Shown piece after piece: positions 25,979 to 36,999 of a DNA stretch of 64,000 nucleotides. The first letter of the stretch is position 1; every line of letters begins with the position of its first letter. A model generated the notes under the pieces. The model was not told the origin of the DNA, searched no databases, and saw nothing but the letters and a program-made list of their open reading frames with translations. The translations under genes were made by a program, and so were the position numbers. This stretch comes from Augochlora pura (taxonomy: Eukaryota > Arthropoda > Insecta > Hymenoptera > Halictidae): contig NC_135776.1 of NCBI RefSeq assembly GCF_028453695.1, positions 8,440,663 through 8,504,662 on the forward strand, in the 5' to 3' direction.

Positions 25979-26426
25979 AAAACTATGGATTTCTTGATAA
26001 CTCTACAATAATGTTATCAAATTATTCCATAGACGTCGTCGATGATTCCATTGATTTTATCGATGGTTCAATAGATCCCATAGATCATAGTAAATGTCGC
26101 AGTTGGATCGTTAATTATCAATCTTTTAAACATTTCGTCTCGTCGTTATTAAAATTCGAAATGCACATGCAAATCGCTTGTAAATAATAGCTTCACATAT
26201 ATCTTGTGGTCGCATTTTTCATTGTCCAGTTTGAAATAGTTATCAAATTGTTTACTATCTTAAAACCCTTTCTTAAATTTCTTTTAAACAAATTTAGAAT
26301 AAAAAGCTCTTCTCGCTTTTTTAAAAATCGATAAGTAACTAAAAGCAGAACCAAAATATATTTAACAGAGTTTGTTGTAGAATATAATTATACTTTAACG
26401 ATTTACAAAGAAACGTATTCAATTAT

Positions 26427-26610
26427 TTAACCCTCGCATGATGATTTTGATGGTTTTTTAAAATTCACGACAGTCGCAGCTAGATCATCAATTATTTTTA
26501 TTGGACCTAGCATAGATGGTTAAATAATCTAAATTGAATGATCAGGATTTAGAAGGAACGTATTTAAATCTGGGTCAAAATGGACCCGAGAATAACCATT
26601 CAAGGGTTAA
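26427..26610. mobile_element. TTAA-flanked inverted-repeat element, family D
   Basis: The left end TTAAccctcgcatgatgatt and right end (reverse complement) TTAAcccttgaatggttatt agree at 16 of 20 positions. 184 bp, noncoding. Confidence 0.7.
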
Positions 26611-26739
26611 AAGACGTGAAGTATAAAAGAAACGAGACGTAGACTGCGGATATTGTGCAGTTATGGTAAAAATTTTATCATAATTTTTTACGTAATAACT
26701 TATTATTACTTATTATAATTTCAACTTATTAAAATTATT

Positions 26740-26925
26740 TAACACTAAAACTACTAAACTAATTAACATGTCAGCTTTTTAACTTCTATTAATTACTGAT
26801 ATTATAAAAATTTCACTATGAAAAATCTTTTGGCCAATTTCATTATTAAAATAAATCGGATATTCTCTTTTTGTATAAAACAATAAACATTAGACCCGTT
26901 TAAAGTACAATAGTTCCAGTGTTAA
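26740..26925. mobile_element. TTAA-flanked inverted-repeat element, family E
   Basis: The left end TTAAcactaaaactactaaa and right end (reverse complement) TTAAcactggaactattgta are inverted repeats with an intact TTAA on both sides. 186 bp, noncoding. Confidence 0.7.
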
Positions 26926-28070
26926 ACAATAAAATAATTGCACTTTCTATATCTTATAATCGATATGATTTTTAGTTTGCACAAAAATCCACAGTCTACT
27001 AACAAGCATGTGCAGTGAACAAAAAATTCAAGCCATGGTTCTACTATAATTAGCAAAGATGTGTCAACAAATTATCTGCAAAATCGACGTAAGCTTTGAA
27101 AATAGAAAACAAATCATTTCCACAGCAATGTATTCTACCTTAAATGATAAAATGTATTTCAGAATAAAAAAATAACGCTACCATTTTTTAAAACAATTTG
27201 TCACGTGTCAGCAAAACATCGAGACAAGTAGAACAAATTGCAATAGAGAAACGCTTGAAATATAACTAAACTCTAATTATACATTTACAATACAAGCTTT
27301 GTTAACATCGTCGTTTGTTGAAACCGTGGACAATGAGAATAACGTTGACACAATCGTTTATATTAACCGCAGCACATATTATAATAATTTCAAATCGGTG
27401 ATATTGATTCGCAGGAAAATTATAATCTGACCAAATATATTTATTATAAATCTTTAATAATACCAAAGACAAGATTTGCGGGATAATTAAGCGTTGTCAA
27501 GCTCTTGACGAAATAACGATTGACCGTGAACGTGTCTGGCAACGTGTACGTTTATCTGAACTTACGACATCGCACAGTGATTGGATTCCATTGATCTAGG
27601 TGAACAAAAACGTAAACAAGGAACGTTGATTCTTTGCTTCACAGATTGTCCGAAGATAAGCAGATACTTAAGAGACAATAATCCAATTCTATGTATTGTT
27701 GTCTGTGACCCACTTAAAGGGTAGATCAAGGTCGCATAAATGATGTCATTATCAAGATCAAACTGGCACTTTCTAGTTACATCTGATACATTGTAGGACT
27801 TTGAGTATTTCAAATGCAATCGTTTGCTGAACAATCAAACGCTTACTTTATCTTTTCCTAATGAAATAACAAAATAACAAACAAAATCAATTCTTCACTT
27901 TTCCTGAATTTAAGTAACTTATGAGAGAAATCAAAACATAATTTGATAATTTAGTTACACGTTTTGTTCATGAGATTTGCACTTAAATACACAAATAGAG
28001 GCAAATACTTCATCATACTTAAATAAATAAATTGTTACGTTCTTACTATTTTCTTTATTTATTAATTTTA
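26926..28070. other. AT-rich stretch without a recognised gene
   Basis: A 90-codon minus frame (27562-27834) is not recognisable. Nothing else stands out. Confidence 0.55.
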
Positions 28071-28074
28071 TTCT

Positions 28075-28349
28075 TATTAAACGTCTCCATGCTACCACTA
28101 AAAATAATGTACGTATTTTAATTTTCAGTAACAACTCGGAGACATTTAATACTTGCATCCCAATGGCGCAATAATTAATAAATATATAGATTTCGGTTAT
28201 ATTATTTATTTGTTAATCTCGTTGAAATTAAAGGTCTCCATATTACCATTGAAAATAACATACACATTTTAATTTTCAGTGACAATGCGGAGACATTTAA
28301 TATTTGCATCCTATTGTCGCAACAATTAATAAATATATAGATTTTGGTT
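28075..28349. repeat. Direct duplication, 151-bp spacing
   Basis: Segments 28075-28197 and 28226-28349 match over about 123 bases. Each begins with gtctcc and carries ggagac 50-55 bases later, so each copy has a small inverted pair, and each ends with attaataaatatatagattt. Confidence 0.85.
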
Positions 28350-29399
28350 CACGCTTTCAGAACAGAAACATATTATTTATTTAAAACCAAGTTTCAGTTT
28401 CGATTACCTAGATTAATATTACTGCAACCACTGTGCACGTGTCGTCGAATCGAACATTTGCGAACAAGGAATAAAATCGCTTTCTTTGTTTCACCGAACC
28501 TAACGGATTACGATTAAACCTAATCTCTGACTGGTTTCTATATATGCGCGCTAATAGAGAGCGAGATGCTACGGATCGAATAATCTGTACAATACAGTCA
28601 TAACAGCAACAATAACAATAACAACAATAATTCGATAATACTTAGGACGATTGGAGAAAAAATAAAGAAAGAACGGTTCTCTGAATAATTTCTAACGCAA
28701 TGCTACTCCTAGAATATCATTGTATGGAAAAATTAATTGTCATATACACACAGTTTTTACAGTGACTCATAAATATTTGTAAACAAGACGATCGCGTTTA
28801 ATTTATACAAATTATATAGCATTATTGTTCGGATCGGATGGAGGCAGACGCTGCGAGAGGGATGCAGAAATTGAAAAATTAAACTCAGAGCAAGAAATCT
28901 ACATTATATTTCGATAGAACGCTTATTATTAATAATTATATTACTGTAATTATAATTATGCCGTTCTGCATGTGTAAGAACAAAACTACGAGTCACTGTA
29001 CAGACGTTTTAATTGTATAAACCATGCAGAATAATGTGTTCGTGGTAATAGCGTGCACAATTTCTTCGGATGCGTACGATAGAAATGTAAAATATATGCA
29101 TAATAATTAATATTGTGTAACAATGAATAATAGATACATCGAAGAGAATTTTTAATGATAAAGTGAAAAATTCTTTTTTAATTTCTCTTAAAATTTTATC
29201 CTTTCAGCAGATTCTTAGTTATATTAATTAGACTAAAATGACGTATACAGTGCTTCTAAAGAAATAAAATTGTTTGTTAACATTCCATTAATTAAAATCC
29301 CTGATATTCTTGATTGCATGCAGAGTAAATTGTTGCATCTAAAAAATATTAAAAGCTAAATTTATTAGATTTAAAAAATATATATTTTACAAATTATTT
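28350..29399. other. Stretch without a recognised gene
   Basis: Slightly GC-richer at 28420-28620 and 28830-29100, but without open frames or RNA-gene features that I can support. Confidence 0.5.
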
Positions 29400-29590
29400 T
29401 GCATTGGAATTGAATTGAAATTATTTCTGTTATGCATTCGAATTGAATTGAAATTATTTCTGTTATGCATTGGAATTGAATTGAAATTATTACTGTCATG
29501 CATTGGAATTTAATTTAAATTATTATTGTTATGCATTGGAATTTAATTTAAATTATTATTGTTATGCATTGGAATTGAATTGAAATTAAC
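29400..29590. repeat. 33-34-bp tandem repeat, about six copies
   Basis: The unit gcattggaattgaattgaaa plus ttattntgttat begins at 29401, 29433, 29467, 29500, 29533 and 29566. The middle copies share ttt-for-ttg changes, suggesting copy-by-copy expansion. Confidence 0.95.
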
Positions 29591-30612
29591 AATAATTAAA
29601 TTCATCCTTCTCTTCGTCGTCTCCGCAAAAATTGTGCCAACCATTAGAACAAACAAGTCTATGTACATATGTAAAATACTAAAAGAAAGACAATCTTGCT
29701 ATGATCGAAAATTTCGAAACAATGCTAGTTACGAAATACAATATAAAAAAAGAAATCGTTTTCTACGACAGCCTTTCTGTAATCACCCTACCAGCTACCA
29801 ACGTTAAATATTCAAACTATGCTTAATTAACTTTATTTATAAATATACATATAACATATAATACATGTACATATATGAAAATATTGACAAAGGAGACGAA
29901 ATCTACAATATAAAGAGATATACGAAATCGTGGAGGCTTCAGGAATCGGAAGCCGATTAAACGTTGACAGATACTTTTGGATATCACAAATGAATTTCTG
30001 TTTCTCAGTTCTGGTCTCTTTCGTTTGGATGCGGTGCACCTCGCTTTGTCTTTTCCTTTCGGTTTAACTAACTTGGTTAAATTAACAAAAAGATAAGTAT
30101 TTCATTTATATCATTTCAAGAGAATTGGATAGAAAATAAAAGAGAGTAAAATAAAAGAGAAGCACTTATGTTTTTAGAAAGAATATTTTACTATAGTAAT
30201 AAAAATATGAATAAAATTGATCGATGAAGGATACTAACTTTTTAAGTTATTTAAGTATTTCGGTAGATTATTCAAACTCGATAAAACACTGAATAAAATG
30301 TTTTTCGAGACTCGTTTTGCATATTCTAGAAATATTAGATCTGTCAGATTTATCTAAACTATGCTTAGGAACATAACAAGACCACGTACGAAGTATTGTT
30401 CGTCAATAATAGTGAAACTAGAATTTTGATTAGCATAAAAAATATAGTATAATAAAAGAGAACGACGTTATATTTGCAATGATTGAGTATTTATAATTTT
30501 TATACTTGAAATAGAGTAAAAACGTGTAAAAGGATTGAAGATTTACTTCTTCAACGAACTCTCAGTTTCATGAAAATCGACACGTGACACTTCGTTAACA
30601 AAGTAATTACAA

Positions 30613-30884
30613 TTAATCCCTTGCACTCGGATATCCCTGAAAGGGGTCATAACGAAAACAGTCGATAATTATGCCAATATTAACAATTTTATTATCACAA
30701 AACCTGTATCAATACGAATTTATCAAATTTCATTTAGACTTAGTTAATTTTCTATTTTTTAACTACTTATTAGTTAAATATTTTCAACGTTATGTCGTTT
30801 TATATTTTCTATAGCATTACTTACTATAGCATTATGTATGTTCTGATTTTTCGCAGTGAAAATTCTCCGAGCGCAAATGGTTAA
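30613..30884. mobile_element. TTAA-flanked inverted-repeat element, family B
   Basis: The left end TTAAtcccttgcactcgg and right end (reverse complement) TTAAccatttgcgctcgg match family B ends. 272 bp, noncoding. Confidence 0.7.
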
Positions 30885-31300
30885 CGAATCTACAGAATTT
30901 TGCAACAGAATTCGAAGATCCAACGAAAGGAGAAGACAAGCGGACCGCCGAGTAGATCGTCAGAATGGTCCAGGTATCACAAGTCGCCTTTCACCGTGCG
31001 ATTATCACACGGACATGTTCCTATGCAGATAATTCTAAGATCTCGAGTGTCTCATAATCTCGTTCCCCGCCTCGTCGTCCGTGATGTTTTTCTTTCACCC
31101 TTTATCAACTCGGGTCTGTGATCCGCATTAATCTCTTTTCGACGCAGAAGGCTTCCAATATTCACGTTGAGTCCAACACGCCGCCGGCTAGTTTGGTCGC
31201 GTACAAATTTAGTGCCTAAAACAGTTCAAACTTCGTCAATTCTTCTCGAGCATGCGCGGAACATAAAATGGCGCCAGAACGTCTCAATTTTTAATCCTCA
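30885..31300. other. GC-richer patch with promoter-like motifs, unresolved
   Basis: Small plus-strand frames (30900-31121, 31167-31439) show no known product. The patch holds gcatgcgcgg (31251-31260, NRF1-like) and aaaatggcgcc (near 31265, YY1-like) within about 25 bases. It may be a TATA-less promoter or a noncoding exon. Confidence 0.3.
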
Positions 31301-32224
31301 ATCTTTAAACTGTTATAATTTGGTAAATCATTGTTACATATTAATGAACCTGGACTCATTTTCAAGCCTGATGCCTCTACCTCTTTTCTACTTTTGCTAT
31401 GCACCGTTTATTTTCTTGTTACATGTTTTTTTTGTATAATAAAACAATTGCGAAACACCGGAGACGGTTTGCTCTTTCTTGGAAATATCTCGGATTTAAA
31501 CCTTTGCCAATGTAGCAAACAATTTTTCTCGCGACTGATTCTAGCATAGATTTAAAGACTGGAGCTTCCTCTTTAGAACGAATGCTTAAAATTTATTGTT
31601 CGGTATTTTTAATCAACTTAGCGAGCTTTATAACACGAGACAGTAAGTTAAGGTATATCTGATCAGTTGCAACTGGGTGACACAATTTTGTATTCAGGTG
31701 TAAGAATTCTCTTTCATAATAAACAATTACTTCTTGAATAATGTGCTCGCATATATTAAATTTCTCCAGGATCTGAAGTAACTGAATCTTGGTCTGTTAC
31801 CATTATAGCATCTGATGTAAGCCCGGGGAAACATGATTTGTTTAATAAAGTGATTACTATCATTTTACTCGTTAGCCTATTGCAAATATGCTTCTCAATG
31901 ATTGTACTCTACGTAGAAGGAGGTCGATAATTTTCCTTTAATACTCTGCTGTACTATTATTATCTCAGTTAGCGCGATTAGAATGTTTTCAATTATAATG
32001 ATTTCTCAGTAGAATAAGAAAATTCATACTTATTGTGTGCCTATAATTATTTCAGTGTTTGAATATTCATGACAAAGAAAACGGGATTTTTCTTTCCGCT
32101 TGGAAGATTCATATTTAACTGTTTATTATTAGAAATCTAAATAACAGTAACAGTAAAAAATGCTACATAATATTAATGCAATTGCAGAAAACACTTCATT
32201 CATTCGAAGCCTCTTAGCTGATGT
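31301..32224. other. AT-rich stretch without a recognised gene
   Basis: Nothing supportable was seen. It lies beyond the 3' end of the receptor PTP gene. Confidence 0.6.
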
Positions 32225-32720
32225 AAATTAAATGACTAACAAAAATTTGTAACAAATTAAATTGCTAATAATATGTAATATAAATTGAATTGCTAGTAAA
32301 TAATACGTGTATATAATAAATTAAACTGCTAATATCTATTATAACTTAAATTGCTGATAAATATCTATTATAGCTTAATTTGCTAATAAATGTATATTAT
32401 AAAATAAATTTCTAATAAATATATATTACAAATTAAATTTCTAATAAAAATATATTATAAACTAAATTTCTAATAAAAATCTTCCATAAATTATTACTAC
32501 CTATTTATTTGTAATCTACTACAAATTTTTACTAAACATGTATTGTATTATAATTTGAAACACTGAAAATCTACTATAATTCAAATTGATATTAAATATC
32601 TACTCCAGTTGAAATATTTAATACAAATCTACTATAATTTAAATATCATATTGAATAATGCTCGTGCAATTAATATTTATATTAAAAACCTACTTCAATC
32701 AAGATTTATATAAAAAATAT
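32225..32720. repeat. Degenerate ~36-bp minisatellite
   Basis: Variants of attaaattgctaataaatat with ctattataa recur at least seven times to about 32480. A looser relative with tctactataattyaaat follows to about 32720. The array lies just downstream of the receptor PTP gene. Confidence 0.7.
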
Positions 32721-32770
32721 ATTAGCGGCAGTATCTAAAGGTAATTCGTTAATTTCGTTATAAATACTGA

Positions 32771-32793
32771 TTTAATTGAATCAGTAATTTAAT
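32771..32793 (-). terminator. Possible polyadenylation signals after the receptor PTP stop
   Basis: Two ATTAAA hexamers on the minus strand (32793-32788 and 32776-32771) lie about 180-200 bases after the stop codon of the terminal exon. ATTAAA is the commonest variant of the animal signal. The surroundings are very AT-rich, so chance matches are expected. Confidence 0.2.
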
Positions 32794-32970
32794 TGAAGTT
32801 GTCACGTTGTTGATAATAGTATACTATGTTAGTTTGAGCGAACTGAATAATATACATATTTATCATACTCAGATTTCAAAATATATTGTCATATTATTTA
32901 AAATAAAATTCTATGTTAATTTGAGTATAACACAAAAGTTTGTCAGACTCCGTTCCGAACCAATAAATTA

Positions 32971-33363
32971 CTACGATTTGGCAAAAGATCGCAGCGGACT
33001 TGTCCGACGGTAGACACGCGACGATCGCTGAAGAAGAAAGAGAATCACCTTATAAATGAATGCGTATTGTTCTTTCGTCTGGACAGCCCCAGCACGATCC
33101 CGTCTGATAGTGTAAACGACCCTTGGCACGTCCACAGTCCTCGTAATCTCAAATTGTCTAATTCCTAGGTCAAGAGCTATCAACGTCCCCGTGCGTCCAG
33201 TGCCGGGACTACAATGGACCACGATGGGTCCGGGGCCACCCCTTTGGAGGGCCCTCGCCTCAAGGAGCACGGCTATCAAGCCGGCTCCGTCCGATTGTGC
33301 GCCATTGACAGGCCACAAATACCAAATATGATACACCTCCCGGAACGTGTTGTTCTCCAAATT
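32971..33363 (-). CDS. Receptor PTP terminal exon: WPV loop, HCSPGTGRTG P-loop, stop
   Basis: This exon has 393 bp: 130 codons plus a TAG stop at 32971. The acceptor is tggtgttttcag|AAT at 33363. The translation runs NLENNTFREVYHIWYLWPVN; the catalytic Cys is residue 51 of the exon in VHCSPGTGRTG, with the Arg at residue 57, and the Q-loop QTKEQY follows. In classical PTPs the loop WPD supplies the general acid; here it is WPV (Val, residue 19), so Asp is missing while Cys, Arg and Gln remain. The end FIYKVILFLLQR fits the final amphipathic helix of PTP domains, supporting read-through to the stop. An alternative donor (AAG|GTGATT, 33048) would need a further exon, and none was found. No second PTP domain is seen downstream. 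Confidence 0.9.
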   Translation of the reverse strand, partial: NLENNTFREVYHIWYLWPVNGAQSDGAGLIAVLLEARALQRGGPGPIVVHCSPGTGRTGTLIALDLGIRQFEITRTVDVPRVVYTIRRDRAGAVQTKEQYAFIYKVILFLLQRSSRVYRRTSPLRSFAKS

Positions 33364-34056
33364 CTGAAAACACCAGATTCATCGGTTCGTTATCGTTCAT
33401 ACGTTGATGCGTGCACAATGAAATAAACTATACATTTTGAGGTAGCGAGTTAGGATTTTTATTCTCTTTTTATTATAATGAATTATATGTTAATCAGCAA
33501 AGCGAGTAAGTTGTTCGAAATATCATTGTTTGATCTACAAAATTGTTATATTCGCTTTTTGGTGTAATTTAGTTTTCATGATTTTTTTTTGGGCGAGAAT
33601 CAGAATTTTCGATATTTGCTAACTTAATAATAAACTGCTCAAAAACCAATTCAGTGTGAAGCTATTTTTTTCTGAAAATGAGACAGTCATTTATTCTGTA
33701 TAAATATCTGCTGTCTATTATACAACTACAGTTACATTTACAGTTTACTGTAAATATATAATAAAGAATAATAAAATGAGAATTGTTATAATAAATATTG
33801 ATTTTGTGTGAGCTCTTCTCTCATTTCTTTCTGTTTCATGGTGTTATTTTGGATTTTTAATCGAATTTATTTGCATCTTGATTTCTACAATAATATATAA
33901 GTAAAATAAAATCACACTGCAAACATTAGTATAAATAATAGTAGCTATTTACGAATAGCAAAATATTATATCCATATTTATGCAATATATTTATATACAG
34001 TCTTTTAAATAAAAGAGTCTTTAACAACGTCAAAATTATTTCAGAAATAATATAAC

Positions 34057-34090
34057 AATTTTCAGGCGCCACTCGATTCTAAAGGGTTAA
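34057..34090. mobile_element. Solo right end of a family B TTAA element
   Basis: The sequence ggcgccactcgattctaaag followed by ggTTAA matches the family B terminus including its ggcgcc. No matching left end was found. Confidence 0.5.
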
Positions 34091-34214
34091 TAATCAACCT
34101 ACGTCACATGTGACACGAAATATCATAAAAGTGAAACGTAGAACGAACTGTTCCGTGTCGTTTGGCAATGCGTTACTGCTCCATCGCATCGGCGCATTCT
34201 GTTTTCAGGTAGTT

Positions 34215-34383
34215 TAGCAACAGGTGGCAAACAATTCAAGGGCTAATTCTTCGTGACAACATAAGAACAGAGAATACAAGTGAAAGAATTGAAAGCCGCG
34301 CGCTGAAAACGCTGTTCTTTGTTGTTGATTTTAGCGTTGTATTATCCCTGAAGGACCCATCTCTTGGCTACCACCTGTTGCCA
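34215..34383. repeat. 15-bp inverted pair containing AACAGGTG
   Basis: tagcaacaggtggca at 34215-34229 and taccacctgttgcca at 34369-34383 are inverted with one mismatch at the ends. CAGGTG is the Snail/ZEB-type E-box core. The intervening patch is GC-richer. Confidence 0.6.
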
Positions 34384-34602
34384 ATATCCTGTGTACGTGT
34401 TTGCGGCACCGCATGGCGATCCAGGTCAGAGGTCGACGGAACGGAAATTAAGAAAATCGATGGAATTGAAATCAATCTCTCTACAGGATGCCTCAAAATT
34501 ACGAGGTATCTCACGATTTCTGATACGCGATCAGCGACCCTCGGTTCGTTGGATGTTTACTCCAAAATAACATGTCTGAAGATTTACCACGAACTTGAGA
34601 TA

Positions 34603-34853
34603 TTATGATTATTTATTTATATTACCTATATTGTTTATATTATTTTTAGTATTTATGTTATTTATATTATTTATGTTATTTATGTTATTTATGGCATTCA
34701 TATTATTTATGTTATTTATGTTATTTATGGCATTCATATTATTTATGGTAGTTATATTATTTACATTATTTGTATTATTTGTATTATCTATATCATTTGC
34801 TTTATTTGTATTATTAGTATTATTTATATTACTTACAATATTTACATGATTTA
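34603..34853. repeat. 9-bp minisatellite (ttatttatg/ttatttata)
   Basis: About 27 units of a 9-base motif, partly organised into a higher-order unit with tggcattca. The 84-residue hydrophobic frame read through it (repeating FMLF/ILFM) is a by-product of the array. Confidence 0.9.
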
Positions 34854-34869
34854 TGTTATAATATAAGAA

Positions 34870-35110
34870 CGTTAATTTAATGCAAAAACGAAAATACAGT
34901 GATGGACATAATAATTTAATACAAAAATAAAAAATATAATAATGGAAACGGTATTTTAATACAAAAATGAAAATATAATAATGTACGTGATAATTTAATA
35001 CAAAACAAGAATATAATAATGGTGATTTCTATTGAACAGAAAAATATAATAATGAAAGCGATAATATGGTATAAAAACGACAATATAACAATATGAACGG
35101 TAATATAATT
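34870..35110. repeat. ~45-50-bp tandem repeat, five copies
   Basis: Units of taatttaatacaaaaa, then gaaaatataataatg, then a variable GC-richer spacer. It follows directly on the 9-bp array. Confidence 0.8.
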
Positions 35111-35757
35111 TGAAAATGTTGAGTATTCTTTGCAAAACTTTGCGACGCTTTCCGGAAATGCGAGTGCGCTTCCTACGTCCCTGTTACTCTATACGTTACA
35201 CAGAGCACTGATATTACTTTGATCGGCGGAGTTGCTTTCAATCAGGATTGTTCCAGACTAGAACATTGATACTGCGAAATGACCGGGAAAGACTAAATAA
35301 TGGACACGATTCACTGGCTACCATAAAATGATGCGTTTCATAGGAAGATATTCTAATAAAATAATTTCGAACGAATCTAATCAATTATAATGTGACATAT
35401 TTTTCATAAAAAAATTTCGTGTTGTTCTTAAATATTTTTGTTCTTAAATATTAGTAAATATTTACGAAGAATTAGTAAATTTTTATATAAATATAACAAT
35501 ATATTAAAATATATCTTTGTGTTGTTATGTTTTGTTACTAGATAATTAAATGAATAAAGATAAGTAAAAATGTATATTTATTTAATAATTTTAATTGGAT
35601 GGAAGTAATATATGTTATAAATTATTGTTTAAGAACATGTGAACTAGAGGATTTATTAATATTTTATTAATGAAGAAATGAAATGAAATGAAGATCATAA
35701 AGGCTATTAATTTATTATTTAAGAATATATAGAATATTATATATAAAGGTTATAACA

Positions 35758-35969
35758 GAAGTAGGATATAGGTTACCAAAATCGTACTTTTTCAATCTTT
35801 TTGAAAATTGTAATTCAAGTGAATAATAAGCCATCTTACACATTTATAAACATTAAAAATGTTTAAATAACGTGCCATTGTATTATTCTAGGCAATTACT
35901 TTTACAAATAAAATTATCAATTTTATATGATTTTTAAATTTGCATAAGTGGTACGATTATGGCAACTCT
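35758..35969 (-). repeat. Dispersed repeat, copy 2 (inverted partner of 17.8 kb)
   Basis: The reverse complement starts agttgccataatcgtaccac and matches 17788-17990 in order over about 200 bases, ending near a ggttaccaaaatcgta block. Confidence 0.7.
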
Positions 35970-36533
35970 TCCCTAAATCAGCAGGTGTCCTAATAAATAT
36001 GTCCTAATAAATGGTTAATAGAGTTTTGACCTCTCTAAATACCTCATACGTGCCCACCGCGAATTTCATCGACTTCAATTAACGTTCTCGTGAGCAACAA
36101 ATAATTGAAGTTAGCGAGAATCACGGTTCGCGACTTCTTTTCGCAGACGTAGATTAAAAAGGTCAACTTTATCAAAGGGAACCGTACACGAATGTACAGA
36201 CAGGAGGTTGGTCTCCATTTCATCTTTATACATAAAACGTTATACGGTCGGGAGGGGGGAGGGGGCAAAGAAGTTACTGACAAGCCAACCATAAATCGAG
36301 GTAGGCTATATAGCTGGGGTGGTGTGCGGTACCCCATTCCGCGCAAGTGCGCAGATTGCTTTTATTGCCGGAAACTTTTAACGGCAATCGTTCTTGGAAG
36401 TTGTAACCACGGAATCGTACTTTTAATTAGGAGAGCGTACCGTCTGTGTCATCAAAAGGCACTCCGGGTTACGTCGGAATGGAATAATTGGAAAAGTGAG
36501 AGAAAGTAATGCTCCAAAGGGATTGAAGTATTG

Positions 36534-36960
36534 GAGTTGGCAACTTAAGTGATTGCGGATTTCGTCGATAGATGATCTTGGCACATTCGTTTGTTTTGTT
36601 AACTTGTGTTCGAAACACTATATTGTTTTCTTACTGTTTGGACTTTCATCTTTAATTTAGTAAAGAAATTGTATCGATTAGTTATTTAGTTTCGATTTTA
36701 TTACGGTTTAAAAATGGAAGAACAAGGCGCGCGTTACGGACATATTTTATTATTAATTCCGAAATGGCAGGATCAAAGTACCTAACCTATATTGTTTTCT
36801 TGTTGTTTGGGTTTCCATCTTTGATTTAGAGAAAAAATTGGATGAATAAGGCGCGCATTTCAATCTTATTTTATCGTATTATTTCCGAAACAGCGAGATC
36901 AAAGCACGTAACCTATATTGTTTTCTTGTTGTTTGAACTTCCACCTTTATTATTAATTTA
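36534..36960 (+). mobile_element. Mariner relic: leader and transposase start, with internal duplication
   Basis: The sequence ttggcaacttaagtgattgc, followed by a ttgttttcttactgtttgga and tagtaaagaaattgtatcga leader, then ATG at 36713 and a relic N-terminus MEEQGARYGHILLL, has the layout of a mariner-family 5' region and transposase start. Coding homology is lost within about 20 codons. A second partial copy of the leader and start (gttgtttgggtttccatc, ggcgcgcatttcaatc) follows to about 36960. It is dead and truncated. Confidence 0.75.
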
Positions 36961-36999
36961 GGAATTTCAGGAATTTAACAAACCGATTATTAATTGAAC

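Noticed and set aside
29833..30039. Minus frame (QTKETRTEKQKF...) as a downstream exon of the receptor PTP
   Set aside because: It has no pyrimidine tract or good acceptor in front, and the PTP domain already ends with a plausible helix and stop at 32971.
34595..34849. 84-residue hydrophobic 'membrane protein' frame
   Set aside because: It is read through a 9-bp tandem array, which makes a periodic hydrophobic sequence automatically.
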